Made by a program: the position numbers and the translations under genes. Shown one piece after another: positions 18,841-28,524 of a stretch of 64,000 nucleotides of DNA. Source of the stretch: Rhodococcus sp. SMB37 (lineage in GTDB: Bacteria > Actinomycetota > Actinomycetes > Mycobacteriales > Mycobacteriaceae); the NCBI RefSeq assembly GCF_004345605.1, contig NZ_SLVY01000018.1:62001-126000 (forward strand), given 5' to 3'. The stretch's first letter is position 1. Each line of letters starts with the position of its first letter. The notes under the pieces were generated by a model. The model was not told the DNA's origin and searched no databases. It saw only the letters and a program-made list of their open reading frames with translations.

Positions 18841-20205
18841 TCAGAGGATGCGGACCAGGATTTCCGAGTGGCCTGCGCGGATCACATCGCCGTCGGCGAG
18901 CTGCCAGTCCTGAACCGAGGCACTGTTCACGGTAGTGCCGTTGGTCGAACCGAGATCGGAGAGCATCGCGACCTGGCCGTCCCAGCGGATGTCGATGTGG
19001 CGGCGCGACACACCTGTGTCGGGGAGGCGGAACTGAGCGTCCTGCCCGCGACCGATGATGTTGCTGCCCTCGCGGAGCTGGTAGTAGCGGCCGCTGCCGT
19101 CCTCGAGCTGCAGAGTCGCCGTCAGAACACGTCCGGCCGCGGCCGGGGGCTGCTGGTAGCCGCCACCCGCATATGCCTGCTGCTGGTAGCCCTGATCGGG
19201 CTGCTGGTAACCGGGGTCTGCGTAACCCTGATCCGCGTAACCCTGCTGGCCGTACGCCTGCTGCTGGTAGCCGGGATCGGCGTAACCCTGATCCGCGTAG
19301 CCCTGGTCGTAGCCGGCACCTGCCGCGCCCGCTGCGTACCCCTGCTGCTGGTAGCCGGGGTCTGCGTAGCCTTGGTCGGCGTAGCCCTGCTGGCCGTAGT
19401 CCTGGCTGTAGGCCTGCTGGCCGTATGCCTGGTCCTGGCCGTAGGCCTGTTCCTGCGGGTAGCCGCCCTGGTCCTGCTGGTAGCCCTGGGCGCCGTAACC
19501 CTGCTGGTCGTATCCCGGCTGCTGGTAGCTCTGCTGGTCATAGGCCTGCTGGTCGTAACCCTGGGCACCGTAGGCCTGCTGGTCGTAACCGGCCTGATCT
19601 TCGTACCCGCCGCCCTGGGGGGCGTAACCACCGTTGTAGCCCTGTGCGTAGCGCTGATCCTGGCCGCCGTGCGCGTGACCGTTTCGTGCGTACTGTGCTT
19701 CCGCCTCGGCGGGGTCACGGCTTGGTTCGTAGCCGGGGTTCTGCGTCATGGAGCCAACTCCTGGTTCGGGGGTCACTGTTGGACGGTTCTGCGGGGTCCG
19801 CTGTGACGGGGCGTGCGTCTGTGGACGCCCTGCCTCAGGGTCGACAGAGCCGTGTGTTCGGAACTGCCCGGTGTGCAATGCCGAAGACGACTCGAATACA
19901 ACCTGGATCTCACCGTATGTCTGCCATCCCTGTTCGCGAATGAAGTCCTCAAGGTGACGCGCGAACGCCTTCACAGTCAAGTCCCGATCCGCCGCCAAGG
20001 CCTCGTGATCGGAGTCACTGATGGTGATGACGTACTTGTTCGGGGCCAATATGTGGCCACGGTCAAGGTGCTGGACGCCGTCGGTTGCCTCCTGCTGGAG
20101 CGCAGCTTCGACTTCCTGGGGGACGACACCGCCACCGAAGACGCGGGCGAACGCGTCGCCGATTGCAGCCTGGAGCTTCCGCTCGAAGCGTTGGGCGATA
20201 CCCAT
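18841..20205 (-). CDS. fhaA: FHA-domain protein FhaA
   Basis: 454 aa. The N-terminal DUF3662 domain (FhaA_N, residues 1-125, [20 protein letters not shown]) is followed by a long Gly/Tyr/Gln low-complexity region (about 180-355) and a C-terminal FHA domain ([33 protein letters not shown]). In mycobacteria FhaA binds phosphorylated MviN and the kinases and dampens wall synthesis. Shine-Dalgarno AAAGGGGG precedes ATG 20205. It lies upstream of fhaB with a 156-bp gap, so fhaB may have its own promoter. Confidence 0.95.
   Translation of the reverse strand: MGIAQRFERKLQAAIGDAFARVFGGGVVPQEVEAALQQEATDGVQHLDRGHILAPNKYVITISDSDHEALAADRDLTVKAFARHLEDFIREQGWQTYGEIQVVFESSSALHTGQFRTHGSVDPEAGRPQTHAPSQRTPQNRPTVTPEPGVGSMTQNPGYEPSRDPAEAEAQYARNGHAHGGQDQRYAQGYNGGYAPQGGGYEDQAGYDQQAYGAQGYDQQAYDQQSYQQPGYDQQGYGAQGYQQDQGGYPQEQAYGQDQAYGQQAYSQDYGQQGYADQGYADPGYQQQGYAAGAAGAGYDQGYADQGYADPGYQQQAYGQQGYADQGYADPGYQQPDQGYQQQAYAGGGYQQPPAAAGRVLTATLQLEDGSGRYYQLREGSNIIGRGQDAQFRLPDTGVSRRHIDIRWDGQVAMLSDLGSTNGTTVNSASVQDWQLADGDVIRAGHSEILVRIL
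19146..19670 (-). repeat. Low-complexity Q/G/Y repeat within fhaA
   Basis: Many imperfect copies of a short unit coding for [19 protein letters not shown] text, with recurring blocks such as [10 protein letters not shown]. At DNA level this is a degenerate tandem repeat (GCCCTGCTGGTAGCC-like, 12-24 bp periods). It encodes the flexible linker between the two FhaA domains and is prone to length change. Confidence 0.85.
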
Positions 20206-20408
20206 GACGACCCCCTTTCCGGTGACAGCGTGTCGTGGGTGCAGATCTCGCTACTGCATGGTATCTACTTTTGCTCGGATTCGACCGGGCGGATTACCGC
20301 GCGTGTTCAACTTGACACGTTTCAGGCCTCGATCGGTCCCGGAAAACCTCCCTGACCTGGTGAATCGGTGATCGGGTATGCCTTGTGTTACTGTTTTCTG
20401 CGTTGCTC

Positions 20409-20491
20409 GGGCGAGTGGCGGAATGGCAGACGCGCTGGCTTCAGGTGCCAGTGTCCTTCGGGACGTGGGGGTTCAAGTCCCCCTTCGCCCA
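20409..20491 (+). tRNA. tRNA-Leu(CAG)
   Basis: Acceptor stem GGGCGAG (20409-20415) pairs with TTCGCCC, with discriminator A at 20491. The anticodon arm CTGGC-TTCAGGT-GCCAG gives anticodon CAG. A long variable arm (GTGTCCTTCGGGACGT) marks a class II tRNA and the T arm is GGGGG-TTCAAGT-CCCCC. CCA is not encoded. Followed within 30 bp by an intrinsic terminator. Confidence 0.95.
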
Positions 20492-20517
20492 CAGAAGGCA
20501 ATTCGATGAATTGCAAT

Positions 20518-20558
20518 AAACGAGGTCACGAACTCGAAAGAGTGCGTGACCTCGTTTT
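20518..20558 (+). terminator. Intrinsic terminator after tRNA-Leu
   Basis: AAACGAGGTCACG (20518-20530) pairs with CGTGACCTCGTTT (20545-20557), a 13-bp stem with a 14-base loop ending in a TTTT run. A smaller hairpin, GCAATTC-GAT-GAATTGC (20498-20514), lies between it and the tRNA. Confidence 0.85.
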
Positions 20559-20834
20559 GTCGGCCGAGTGTCGTATCTATCGCGAAGCGCACGCTCCGGA
20601 CAGATTCAACTGGTCGTGAGCGTTGTACCTGACTGGAAGTGCAGCGGAAGTCCGACTGTCCTCACATTGCTTCAGCCGCGCCGCGGACGACCGTCGAGAG
20701 GCTCGATGCGCTCGTGACCGCAGATGCAGAACGTCCCCGGACATGGCGGCGGATCGTCCGCCGTTGACCAGGTCATACATGGATGAGGCCCGGCGCGACG
20801 GAGAACGGTTCGACGGCTCGAGCGACTGCTCATC
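20559..20834. other. Non-coding gap after tRNA-Leu
   Basis: About 275 bases. Open frames here on both strands have no recognisable protein features, and no integrase or repeat of the tRNA 3' end was seen. I see nothing that can be supported. Confidence 0.5.
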
Positions 20835-21203
20835 TCATCCCGCGCGCTCCGCGAGATTCAGGCCGACGATGAGCACCACCGCTATCGTCGTGGCACCGAG
20901 TAGCGGCCACACCCACATCATCACCCGACGTTGCGCGGCAGTGACGACTCCCACGACGGTGCCGACGACAGCGACGGCGATGCCACCCCATGTGACTGCG
21001 AACGCAGCGGTGAGATAGCCCTCTTGGCAACCGGCCGGGCCGCACGAATCCATCCCCATCGGGAAGAGCAGGGACAGGAAGAACGCAACAGCGGCGAAAA
21101 CGATCGTCACGATGATGAACAGAGCGGTCACGACGGCATCGATCGTGCGGCGGGTGGACCGTTGTGGGCCTTCGCCGGCACGGTCGTGGCTCATCGAGGT
21201 CAT
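20835..21203 (-). CDS. Small membrane protein of unknown function
   Basis: About 122 aa. Two or three hydrophobic helices (VVTALFIIVTIVFAAVAFFL; then AAFAVTWGGIAVAVVGTVVG; then MMWVWPLLGATTIAVVLIVG). A Cys pair in the first loop (SCGPAGCQEGY) could form an external disulfide. Start is uncertain: ATG 21203 or ATG 21194, neither with a clear ribosome site. The longer frame upstream lies opposite the deaminase gene and is not credible. Confidence 0.65.
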   Translation of the reverse strand: MTSMSHDRAGEGPQRSTRRTIDAVVTALFIIVTIVFAAVAFFLSLLFPMGMDSCGPAGCQEGYLTAAFAVTWGGIAVAVVGTVVGVVTAAQRRVMMWVWPLLGATTIAVVLIVGLNLAERAG

Positions 21204-21388
21204 GGATTCATTGTTGGGCGCCGTCGACAAGGTGTCCTGAGTGGCTCTACTCGAGTCCGTGTCGATGATCCCGTGCCCTGGACCGTTGCCGATGGTTGCA
21301 CGATCATGGCAGAAGCAACCGGATCCATCGACGTGGTTGCGCGCGCAGCAGGTGCTGCGCCGGCCTCTCGAATGAAGGGACACGGACT

Positions 21389-21868
21389 GTGGTGAACGAC
21401 GCGGATCTCGAGCACCTGTATCGGTGCATCGAACTCGCTGAGGAAGCGCTGCTCGCAGGTGACGAGCCATTCGGATCGGTACTCGTCGATGCAGAAGGCC
21501 GAGCCCTGGCGGAGGATCGCAACCGAATCGCCGGCGGTGACCGCACTCGTCATCCCGAATTCGCACTGGCCAGGTGGGCGGCCGAGAACATGACGCCCGA
21601 CAACCGCGCGGGCGCAACCGTCTACACGTCGGGAGAGCACTGCCCCATGTGTGCAGCTGCGCACGGATGGGTCGGTCTCGGCAGAATCGTCTACGCCGCT
21701 TCCTCTCAGCAGCTCACCGGATGGCTCGAGGAAATGGGAGTGCCGGCGGGGCCGGTGCGGCCTCTTTCCGTCCGAGACGTTGCTCCCGGAGTCATCGTGG
21801 AAGGTCCGGCGCCGGAATTGGAGCACACGATCCGTCGGTTGCATCGCCGATGCCACCTCGGTGAGTGA
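21389..21868 (+). CDS. Nucleoside/cytidine deaminase-family enzyme
   Basis: 159 aa zinc deaminase of the CDA/tRNA-adenosine/guanine deaminase fold. Zinc ligands are visible in RTRHPEFALARWAAE (His and catalytic Glu) and GEHCPMCAAAHG (two Cys). Start is GTG 21389 with GAAGGGA eight bases upstream. The substrate cannot be fixed; it is too divergent to call TadA, and the isolated position gives no pathway. Confidence 0.85.
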   Translation: MVNDADLEHLYRCIELAEEALLAGDEPFGSVLVDAEGRALAEDRNRIAGGDRTRHPEFALARWAAENMTPDNRAGATVYTSGEHCPMCAAAHGWVGLGRIVYAASSQQLTGWLEEMGVPAGPVRPLSVRDVAPGVIVEGPAPELEHTIRRLHRRCHLGE

Positions 21869-21891
21869 GCGACGTCGAGCTGCAGAGAAGC

Positions 21892-22329
21892 TCAGGGGGC
21901 GACGGGATAGTGGCTGGTGATCGCCACTCGATTCCACGCGTTCATCACGATTGCCAGCCAGCTCACTGCCGATGCTTGTTCTGCGGTCATGGATCCGTCG
22001 TCCCAGGCATCCGATTCCGGAACCGTCAGCCGGGTGACCTGCTCGGCAAGAGCGAGCGCGGCCCGCTCCTGAGCGGTGAAGTACTGCGACTCCCACCAAG
22101 CAGCGACCACGGCCAGCCGGTCGGTCGTCTCACCCTTGGCGAGTGCGTCGCGTGTGTGCATCCGTAAGCAGAATGCGCAACCGTTGATCTGCGATATCCG
22201 GATCTTGACCAGTTCGGCCAGGAGCGGATCCAGATCCGCTTCCTTCACTGCGGCTTCGACCTGCTCATTCAGACTCGCCAGTTGCTTGTACGCAGCAGGA
22301 TGTTGCTTGCTGAGATTCACGTCGCTCAT
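21892..22329 (-). CDS. Carboxymuconolactone decarboxylase/AhpD-family protein
   Basis: 145 aa. AhpD-like alpha-helical fold with the redox CxxC and following His in NGCAFCLRMHTRDA and the typical ELVKIRISQING lead-in. Such proteins act as peroxidase partners or general disulfide reductases. Divergent from the FMN-reductase pair, sharing the 208-bp region between them. Confidence 0.88.
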   Translation of the reverse strand: MSDVNLSKQHPAAYKQLASLNEQVEAAVKEADLDPLLAELVKIRISQINGCAFCLRMHTRDALAKGETTDRLAVVAAWWESQYFTAQERAALALAEQVTRLTVPESDAWDDGSMTAEQASAVSWLAIVMNAWNRVAITSHYPVAP

Positions 22330-22537
22330 CTGTCGTCCTCGAGGTTGTGCTGCGCCGAGAATGATGCCCGGATCTGCCGACCACCACCGTAGTGAATCGT
22401 CGGTGCGTCGTGCGGTGATCAGGCATCGAAGTTGTACTCGAGGCGAGTGAAAGTGTTTCGGTACACGCTCGGAAAGTGCAGGATGGCGGGTGCCCTCGTC
22501 TTTCTAACGGTGGCACCCCAAGGATTGGAAGGTGACT

Positions 22538-23520
<983 letters not shown>

Positions 23521-23529
23521 CCGGTCTGG

Positions 23530-24020
23530 ACGGCTCTCCGTAGAGGGTGACGAGCCCGATCGGCTCTACCGTGCGCCATTTCGGGGCCTGGTCCAGCGCT
23601 GCATATCGGATAAGGAGTCGGTGCCCGGAGAACACCGCGCGCCGGATCTCGGCCGCGACAGAGTCGGGTGTCTCGTCAGTGACCGCTCGGCGCGAGAGGA
23701 GGTCGGTCTCCGGATCGATGAGCAGTCGCTGGACTCCTTCGGTCGCGATTGCCTGTTGGCTCTCGGGTAGTGCGTCGATCACTTTGAGCATGGCGGACGC
23801 CAGCGCCGAACCGAGTCCGAATACTTGTGCGCCGCGTCGGGATCCGGACACCAGTAGGGCAAGCGCCTCGTCGTTGTTGAGTCCGGTGAGCTCGGTTCGG
23901 AAGCCGGGCAACAGCGCGAATCCGCCGTTCCGGCCGCGTTCGGCGTAGGTGGGGACGCCGGCGGTGGACAGCGTGCCTGCGCAGCAGCAGGACCAGCGAT
24001 ACCAACCTGTCGGCGCGCAT
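23530..24020 (-). pseudogene. WYL-domain HTH regulator, remnant
   Basis: The N-terminus MRADRLVSLVLLLRR is typical of YafY-type regulators. The next recognisable segment (STAGVPTYAERGRNGGFALL) follows at once in another frame, so most of the winged HTH (about 25 codons) is missing. The middle and WYL parts (ALALLVSG, VFSGHRLLIRYAALDQ, VEPIGLVTL) are intact in one frame, but the end is cut after about VTL and runs into the flavin reductase stop. These proteins are normally about 320 aa. It cannot make a normal DNA-binding regulator. Confidence 0.75.
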
Positions 24021-24040
24021 ACGCGAAAGCTACCGGAATA

Positions 24041-24059
24041 TACGACACAAAGTGTCGTA
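24041..24059. promoter_or_regulatory. Perfect palindrome, probable operator
   Basis: TACGACACAAAGTGTCGTA is an 8-bp perfect inverted repeat with a 3-base centre. It lies 21 bp upstream of the WYL remnant start and about 85 bp before the RidA gene, a position expected for a WYL-regulator operator. The regulator beside it is broken. Confidence 0.6.
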
Positions 24060-24143
24060 AATATTTGGGAGGCTTGGACCGTCACAGTGGCTTCCGCGCT
24101 GCTGGACGCTCGCACTGTCGAATCGAATGGAACTGATGTGGCA

Positions 24144-24539
24144 ATGGAACGTATTGCGGTGAACCCGGTGAAGTGGTCGATGGAGATGGGTTTCAATCAG
24201 GGTGAGATCGTCTCCGGACACACTCGGACGCTGTACTGCTCAGGGCAGACTGCGACGAATGGTGACGGTGAGCCCCAGCATGACGGCGACATGGCGGCAC
24301 AGTTGACGCTGAGTCTCGACAACCTGGAGGCCGTGCTCGGCGAGGGCGGTATGTCCCTTGCGAACCTCGTCCGGCTCAACGTCTACACCACCGACATCGA
24401 CCTGCTCTTTCCCCACTACGGCCTACTGACCTCGCGGCTGGGCGCCGCCGGGGTGGCGCCGACCAGCACGTTGCTCGGAGTGACACGGCTGGCGATCCCC
24501 AGTTTGCTGGTCGAACTGGAGGGGACCGCGGTCGGGTGA
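24144..24539 (+). CDS. RidA-family protein
   Basis: 131 aa. RidA/YjgF fold: HTRTLYCSGQTATNGDGEPQ, MAAQLTLSLDNLEAVLGEGG, NLVRLNVYTTDID and a C-terminal LVELEGTAV. Canonical RidA hydrolyses reactive enamine/imine intermediates; this actinobacterial branch is uncharacterised. Start at ATG 24144 (GTG 24138 possible); a much longer frame upstream covers the operator and the WYL promoter. Confidence 0.88.
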   Translation: MERIAVNPVKWSMEMGFNQGEIVSGHTRTLYCSGQTATNGDGEPQHDGDMAAQLTLSLDNLEAVLGEGGMSLANLVRLNVYTTDIDLLFPHYGLLTSRLGAAGVAPTSTLLGVTRLAIPSLLVELEGTAVG

Positions 24540-24559
24540 CCGGCGGGTAGAGGCAGGAG

Positions 24560-25099
24560 TCAGCGGGATGCTCGGAGCGAGGAGTCCAGGGCGGTCATGA
24601 GGTGCGCAGCGCGGCTCCTGCCTGTCGGCGCGGCGGGATACCGGCACAGCACGTCGATCAACACCGGAGTTGCTCGTGCACGCGCCCGCTCGATCATCTC
24701 GTCCCCGAGGGCAGGGTCGTCACCGGATTCGATCTCGGCGATACGCGCCACGTTGGCTGCCGCACGAAGGATGTGCCCGACCTGGTGGGCCTTGGCGATC
24801 GGGTGCAGATAGGCAGCCGAGGCGGCGTCGCCTGCGGCTTGTGCCGCCAGACGGGTGACCTCGGTGGGAGCGTCGCCGGCCGCGCGGTGCGCGTCCATCG
24901 AGGTGACTCGCTGGAGCTTGGTCCGGCGCGCACCGTGGATGAACTCCCAAGCGGCATCCAGTGCGGCACGCGGTCGGGGATCGTCAGGTGTGGTGGACTC
25001 GAACAGGGGGAGAACCTCCTGCGCGGACTCGGCGACGTAGCGGGCCACTACGCGCAGTTCCTCGTGCGTCAGTTCGAAGTCGCCGGTCACGGACGTCAT
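24560..25099 (-). CDS. Imm-5-like putative immunity protein
   Basis: 179 aa alpha-helical protein. Text such as TPDDPRPRAALDAAWEFIHG, AAGDAASAAYLHPIAKAHQ and GHILRAAANVARIAE matches the actinobacterial Imm-5-like family, predicted as immunity to polymorphic toxins. No toxin gene is adjacent, so it is an orphan here. The family call is from recognition of the helical pattern. Confidence 0.7.
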   Translation of the reverse strand: MTSVTGDFELTHEELRVVARYVAESAQEVLPLFESTTPDDPRPRAALDAAWEFIHGARRTKLQRVTSMDAHRAAGDAPTEVTRLAAQAAGDAASAAYLHPIAKAHQVGHILRAAANVARIAEIESGDDPALGDEMIERARARATPVLIDVLCRYPAAPTGRSRAAHLMTALDSSLRASR

Positions 25100-25203
25100 G
25101 GCCAGATCCTCTCATTGGCGAAGTGGCCCGATCGGCATCGCGGCGCCGCCGACCGACCCACAATGGGTGGCAGCACGTCCGTCGCCGACGAAGGGATGTC
25201 CAA

Positions 25204-25392
25204 GTGGACCGGTTCGAGCTTCCGCACACGGTGCGTCGATCGTCGAAGGAGGTGCAGGAGTTGTACGGCACTGCATACGAGGCCGCGGCCGAGCGGGTCG
25301 GCGAGGGCGAGGACGCCGAGCGCGCCGCGTACGGGGCGGTCAAGGAGAAGTACGAGCTCGAGAACGACCATTGGGTGCCGAAGCAGGATTGA
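25204..25392 (+). CDS. chaB: ChaB-family protein
   Basis: 62 aa. ChaB fold: LPHTVRRSSKEVQELYGTAY, AERVGEGEDAERAAYGAVKE, ENDHWVPK. The start is GTG 25204 with GAAGGGA seven bases upstream. ChaB is a small protein first linked to the cation antiporter ChaA; its role is unsettled. It lies in the gap between two minus-strand genes. Confidence 0.82.
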   Translation: MDRFELPHTVRRSSKEVQELYGTAYEAAAERVGEGEDAERAAYGAVKEKYELENDHWVPKQD

Positions 25393-25433
25393 TGCTCGGC
25401 GGCAGCTGATGGTGGCTGCGACCTCTGATGTGA

Positions 25434-26027
25434 TCAGAAGCCCTGAAATCCTCGTTCGAGCGCGTCGAGTGCTTGCGCCACTGTGCGGGAGAGTTGCTGC
25501 TCGACGTCGAGGGGCCGGTCTCGGTCGATGAGCCCTTGTTGCACGATGTTGTGCCGGAGCATGAGGATTCCCACCAACATCGCGGCCCATGCCACCGAAC
25601 CGCTCGCGGTTGCCAGCGGTTCGATCCACGACTGCAGGATGGCGGCGCGTCGGGTCGTCAGGGTGGGGGAGTTACGTTCACATTCGGCCCAGACTCGCAT
25701 CGCCTCCCATTGGGCGGTATCGAGATCGGACCATGGGCAGGGACCGGCCAGGATCGGGCCGTCGAGAATGATCGGGTAGAGCACGGCGGTCGGCGATTCG
25801 GAGTCCCGGTGGGACAGCGCGCTCTGGAGGGCCTCGAGGATCGCCGGCTCAGCGTCGAAGAACAGGTCTTCCTTCGCGCCGAAATAGTTCGTGACTGTCT
25901 TGACGGAGACATCGGCTGCCTCCGCCACCTGAGCGAGTGTCACCTTCTCGAATCCGTCGCGTTCGAACAGGCGCGTCGCCCGATCGGAGATTCGTTGCCG
26001 AGTTTCCGCGCGCTTGCGCTCCCTCAT
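25434..26027 (-). CDS. TetR-family transcriptional regulator
   Basis: About 197 aa. HTH in RQRISDRATRLFERDGFEKV and VAEAADVSVKTVTNYFGAKE; the remainder is a TetR ligand domain. The start is ATG 26027 (MRERKRAETR), or ATG 26036 three codons earlier; a longer frame upstream overlaps the divergent esterase and is rejected. Divergent from the esterase-like gene with an imperfect palindrome between them, so that gene is the likely target. Confidence 0.88.
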   Translation of the reverse strand: MRERKRAETRQRISDRATRLFERDGFEKVTLAQVAEAADVSVKTVTNYFGAKEDLFFDAEPAILEALQSALSHRDSESPTAVLYPIILDGPILAGPCPWSDLDTAQWEAMRVWAECERNSPTLTTRRAAILQSWIEPLATASGSVAWAAMLVGILMLRHNIVQQGLIDRDRPLDVEQQLSRTVAQALDALERGFQGF

Positions 26028-26047
26028 GCTTACCATGGTGGAAATAA

Positions 26048-26060
26048 TACTACGGTGGTA
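26048..26060. promoter_or_regulatory. Imperfect palindrome between TetR and esterase genes
   Basis: TACTACGGTGGTA matches its reverse complement at all but the two Y/R positions and the centre. A related TACCATGGTGG lies over the TetR start. Candidate TetR operator in a divergent promoter region. Confidence 0.4.
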
Positions 26061-26146
26061 CTTTTCTTGGGCGCTACTCTCGTGCACTTCACCGACAGGG
26101 CTGAAGCCGGACTGCGTACAGAAGGATCGACTACAGAAAGATCGAC

Positions 26147-26965
26147 ATGAATCATCCACGCTCCCGGCTCGTACGGACGGAATTCGCTTCGTCTGCGGTC
26201 GGCGACACCGTCGAATACCGGGTGCTCCTCCCACCCGACTGGGTCCGGTCCGAGCCTGTTCCGCTGATAGTGCACCTGCACGGCGCGATGTCGTCGTCTG
26301 CTTCGCTGGAACTGGCGAGGCCGTTCTACGACGAACTCTGGGCCGACGGAGATATTCCGCGGGCGATCGTGGCGTGTCCGAGTACACCGACAGTCGGCGG
26401 CTTCTATATCAACGGGCCCCGACAGGCCTGGGAGACAATGATTTCCGAGGAGTTCCCGCAGCACGTCGCGGTCGTCTACGGCCATGCGGATGTGGTTGCG
26501 ATGCTGGGCGCATCCATGGGCGGCTACGGTGCGCTCAAAGCCGCGTTCTCCACGCCGGATCGTTTCGCGGCGGTCGCCGCTATCTCACCCGCGGTCTTTC
26601 CGGGAGAGACCCCCGATGACGTTCCCTCACGGAACATCCCCTCCGTTCTCGGCGAGCTCCATCGCGCCATGTCGGAGGCGACCGGCGACCCGGCAGTCTA
26701 TGCCTCGAACTCGGTGTACGGACGTGCCAGGACACACGCCGACGAGATCCGTGACGCCTCGCTCCCACTACTCGTCGACTGTGGTGCGCTCGACGAATTC
26801 CTCCTGCACGAAGGCGCCGAGTACCTCCACCGCGTCCTCGACGAGCTCGACATCGCTCACGAATATCGACTTGTCACAGGGGCCGGACATCTCGGACCCG
26901 CCGCTGACGAACGAACACGGGACGCGATCCGATTCATCGGAAGCGCCCTCGACGAGCGTGAATGA
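26147..26965 (+). CDS. Alpha/beta hydrolase, esterase (PF00756-like)
   Basis: 272 aa. Oxyanion HG in LIVHLHGAMSSSA, nucleophile elbow LGASMGGYGALKAAF, probable acid in LLVDCGALDEFLL and catalytic His in GAGHLGP. The layout is that of the esterase D/antigen-85 superfamily, but no signal peptide is visible, so it is cytoplasmic. The start is just after a near-perfect 15-base tandem repeat (ACAGAAGGATCGACT / ACAGAAAGATCGACA). Substrate unknown. Confidence 0.85.
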   Translation: MNHPRSRLVRTEFASSAVGDTVEYRVLLPPDWVRSEPVPLIVHLHGAMSSSASLELARPFYDELWADGDIPRAIVACPSTPTVGGFYINGPRQAWETMISEEFPQHVAVVYGHADVVAMLGASMGGYGALKAAFSTPDRFAAVAAISPAVFPGETPDDVPSRNIPSVLGELHRAMSEATGDPAVYASNSVYGRARTHADEIRDASLPLLVDCGALDEFLLHEGAEYLHRVLDELDIAHEYRLVTGAGHLGPAADERTRDAIRFIGSALDERE

Positions 26966-26971
26966 AACTGA

Positions 26972-27448
26972 TCAGTGTGGATATCCGCGGTGTACGGTGC
27001 GCGCGAGGATTCCGAGGGTCGCCTTCAACGATCCTTCTGCGATGACCGGAAAGATCCCTGCCTCACGCCACTTCGGGTCGATATTCGACCAGTCGTAGTA
27101 CGAGGTCACGAGGGAACCACCGTCCACCGGTTCGATCCGATAACCGTAGACGTGGCCGATCTGCGGACGAATGGTTCCCAGGATGGTCCAGGCAATTTCA
27201 CGGTCCGGAACAAAAGTCTCGATCGTCACCGTCACGTCGTACTCGCCCAAGGGAATGTCGCCGAGAGCTTCACGGTCCATGTGTACGACGAAGCTGTCGC
27301 CGACCGAATTCACCACGTCGCCGTCTGCATCCATCAGCATTCCGGATCCGTCGATGGCAACGTGGCCCTGAGGGTCACGGAGCACCGAGAATATCGATGC
27401 GGGATCGGCTTTGATGGTGCGCTGCACTTCGATGCGCTCAGTCGACAT
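26972..27448 (-). CDS. SRPBCC-family protein (START/Bet v1-like)
   Basis: 158 aa. The pattern RTIKADPASIFSVLRDPQGH, a central beta-sheet with DREIAWTILG, and a C-terminal helix (IAEGSLKATLGILARTV) are typical of polyketide cyclase/dehydrase-like lipid-binding proteins. Ligand unknown. Converges on the esterase gene with a 6-bp gap and diverges from the nitroreductase. Confidence 0.85.
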   Translation of the reverse strand: MSTERIEVQRTIKADPASIFSVLRDPQGHVAIDGSGMLMDADGDVVNSVGDSFVVHMDREALGDIPLGEYDVTVTIETFVPDREIAWTILGTIRPQIGHVYGYRIEPVDGGSLVTSYYDWSNIDPKWREAGIFPVIAEGSLKATLGILARTVHRGYPH

Positions 27449-27624
27449 TCGACGATGTTGTCAGATGATCGGTGTTTGTGCACCTATGGCATGTACGAGC
27501 GACCGATTCGGTGAGGTGCTGTCTCGACGATCGACTTTCGATCCGGCGAAGCAGAACCCTGTTGTAACGACAGTGGCGCGTGAAGTCTGATCACGACTTC
27601 GTCCGCAGATCGAAGGAACCCGCC

Positions 27625-28524
27625 GTGACCGTGACCGAGCACGACTCCACCTCGAGCATCGACAGCTCCTCCGTCGACCCCGCCGGCGCTCACGCCGGTA
27701 TCCGGCACGGGGCGGTGAGCGCTCGCGAAGGGGCGTTCGTCCGTCGGTTCGGCGTACGCGACGACGACGGCCCGTGGAACGACACCCTCGCCGTCCAATT
27801 CGATCATCGATCGGTGCGCCGGTTCACCGAGCAACCGATCGACGAGGACATCGTCCGCACTCTGGTGGCGGCCGCGTCGTCGGCGCCCACATCGAGCAAT
27901 CTGCAACTGTGGTCGGTGGTAGCTGTGACCGACCGCGAGCGCGTCGGTCGACTCGCCGCCCTTGCCGGCGATCAGGACGCCGTGCGTCATGCCCCGCTGT
28001 TCCTGGTGTGGCTGGCCGACTTTGCCCGAGCCGAGCGGATCGTCACGGCACGGGGACTCGATCTGCACAACGCCGACTATGCCGAGTCGACTCTGCTCGG
28101 GGTGATCGATGCGACCCTCGCGGCGCAGAATGCCGTGGTTGCAGCGGAATCCCTCGGTTTGGGAACGGTGTTCATCGGTGGCATACGGAACGATCCGGAG
28201 ACAGTGGCAGAGATCCTCGGCCTGCCGCCGCGTGTGTTCCCGGTGGTGGGGCTATCCGTGGGATGGCCTGATCCGGACGAGACCGCGGAGGTGAAGCCGC
28301 GGCTCGGATTCGACGTCGTCTGCCATCGGGAGGGCTATCGGATCGACGAGCAGGACCACGGAATCGCCGAGTACGACGTGCGGGCCGAGGGCTTCTACCG
28401 TTCGCAGGGACTTGTCGGAAGCTGGACGGGAAGAATCGTTTCCCGGCTGACCGATCCCGCGGCCTTCGGTCCACGGCGCGGGATTCGGCAGGCGCTTGCC
28501 TCCCGAGGATTCCCCTTCACCTGA
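27625..28524 (+). CDS. Nitroreductase-family NADPH-dependent oxidoreductase (NfsA-like)
   Basis: 299 aa FMN enzyme. Nitroreductase hallmarks: DHRSVRRFTEQPIDEDIVRT, AAASSAPTSSNLQLWSVVAV, a central AAQNAVVAAESLGLGTVFIGG and PVVGLSVGWPD. The extended C-terminus is the NfsA/Frp type. GTG 27625 has GAAGGAA five bases upstream and is preferred to an ATG 45 bases earlier. It sits just before the sulfonate-type importer and may act with it. Confidence 0.85.
   Translation: MTVTEHDSTSSIDSSSVDPAGAHAGIRHGAVSAREGAFVRRFGVRDDDGPWNDTLAVQFDHRSVRRFTEQPIDEDIVRTLVAAASSAPTSSNLQLWSVVAVTDRERVGRLAALAGDQDAVRHAPLFLVWLADFARAERIVTARGLDLHNADYAESTLLGVIDATLAAQNAVVAAESLGLGTVFIGGIRNDPETVAEILGLPPRVFPVVGLSVGWPDPDETAEVKPRLGFDVVCHREGYRIDEQDHGIAEYDVRAEGFYRSQGLVGSWTGRIVSRLTDPAAFGPRRGIRQALASRGFPFT

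Noticed and set aside
19146-19670. Repeats that could be taken for a CRISPR array
   Set aside because: Units are short, degenerate and in frame with fhaA; no regular spacers and no cas genes.
20409-20834. tRNA-Leu as an attachment site for an integrated element
   Set aside because: No integrase, no second copy of the tRNA 3' end and no mobility genes were found in the window.
20623-21018. 131-codon frame after tRNA-Leu
   Set aside because: No domain or ribosome site, and most of it lies opposite the small membrane protein gene.
22488-22518. GGGTGCC/GGCACCC inverted repeat before the FMN reductase, considered as a riboswitch or operator
   Set aside because: Only a 7-bp stem with a 17-base loop and no known riboswitch core; could be chance in GC-rich DNA.
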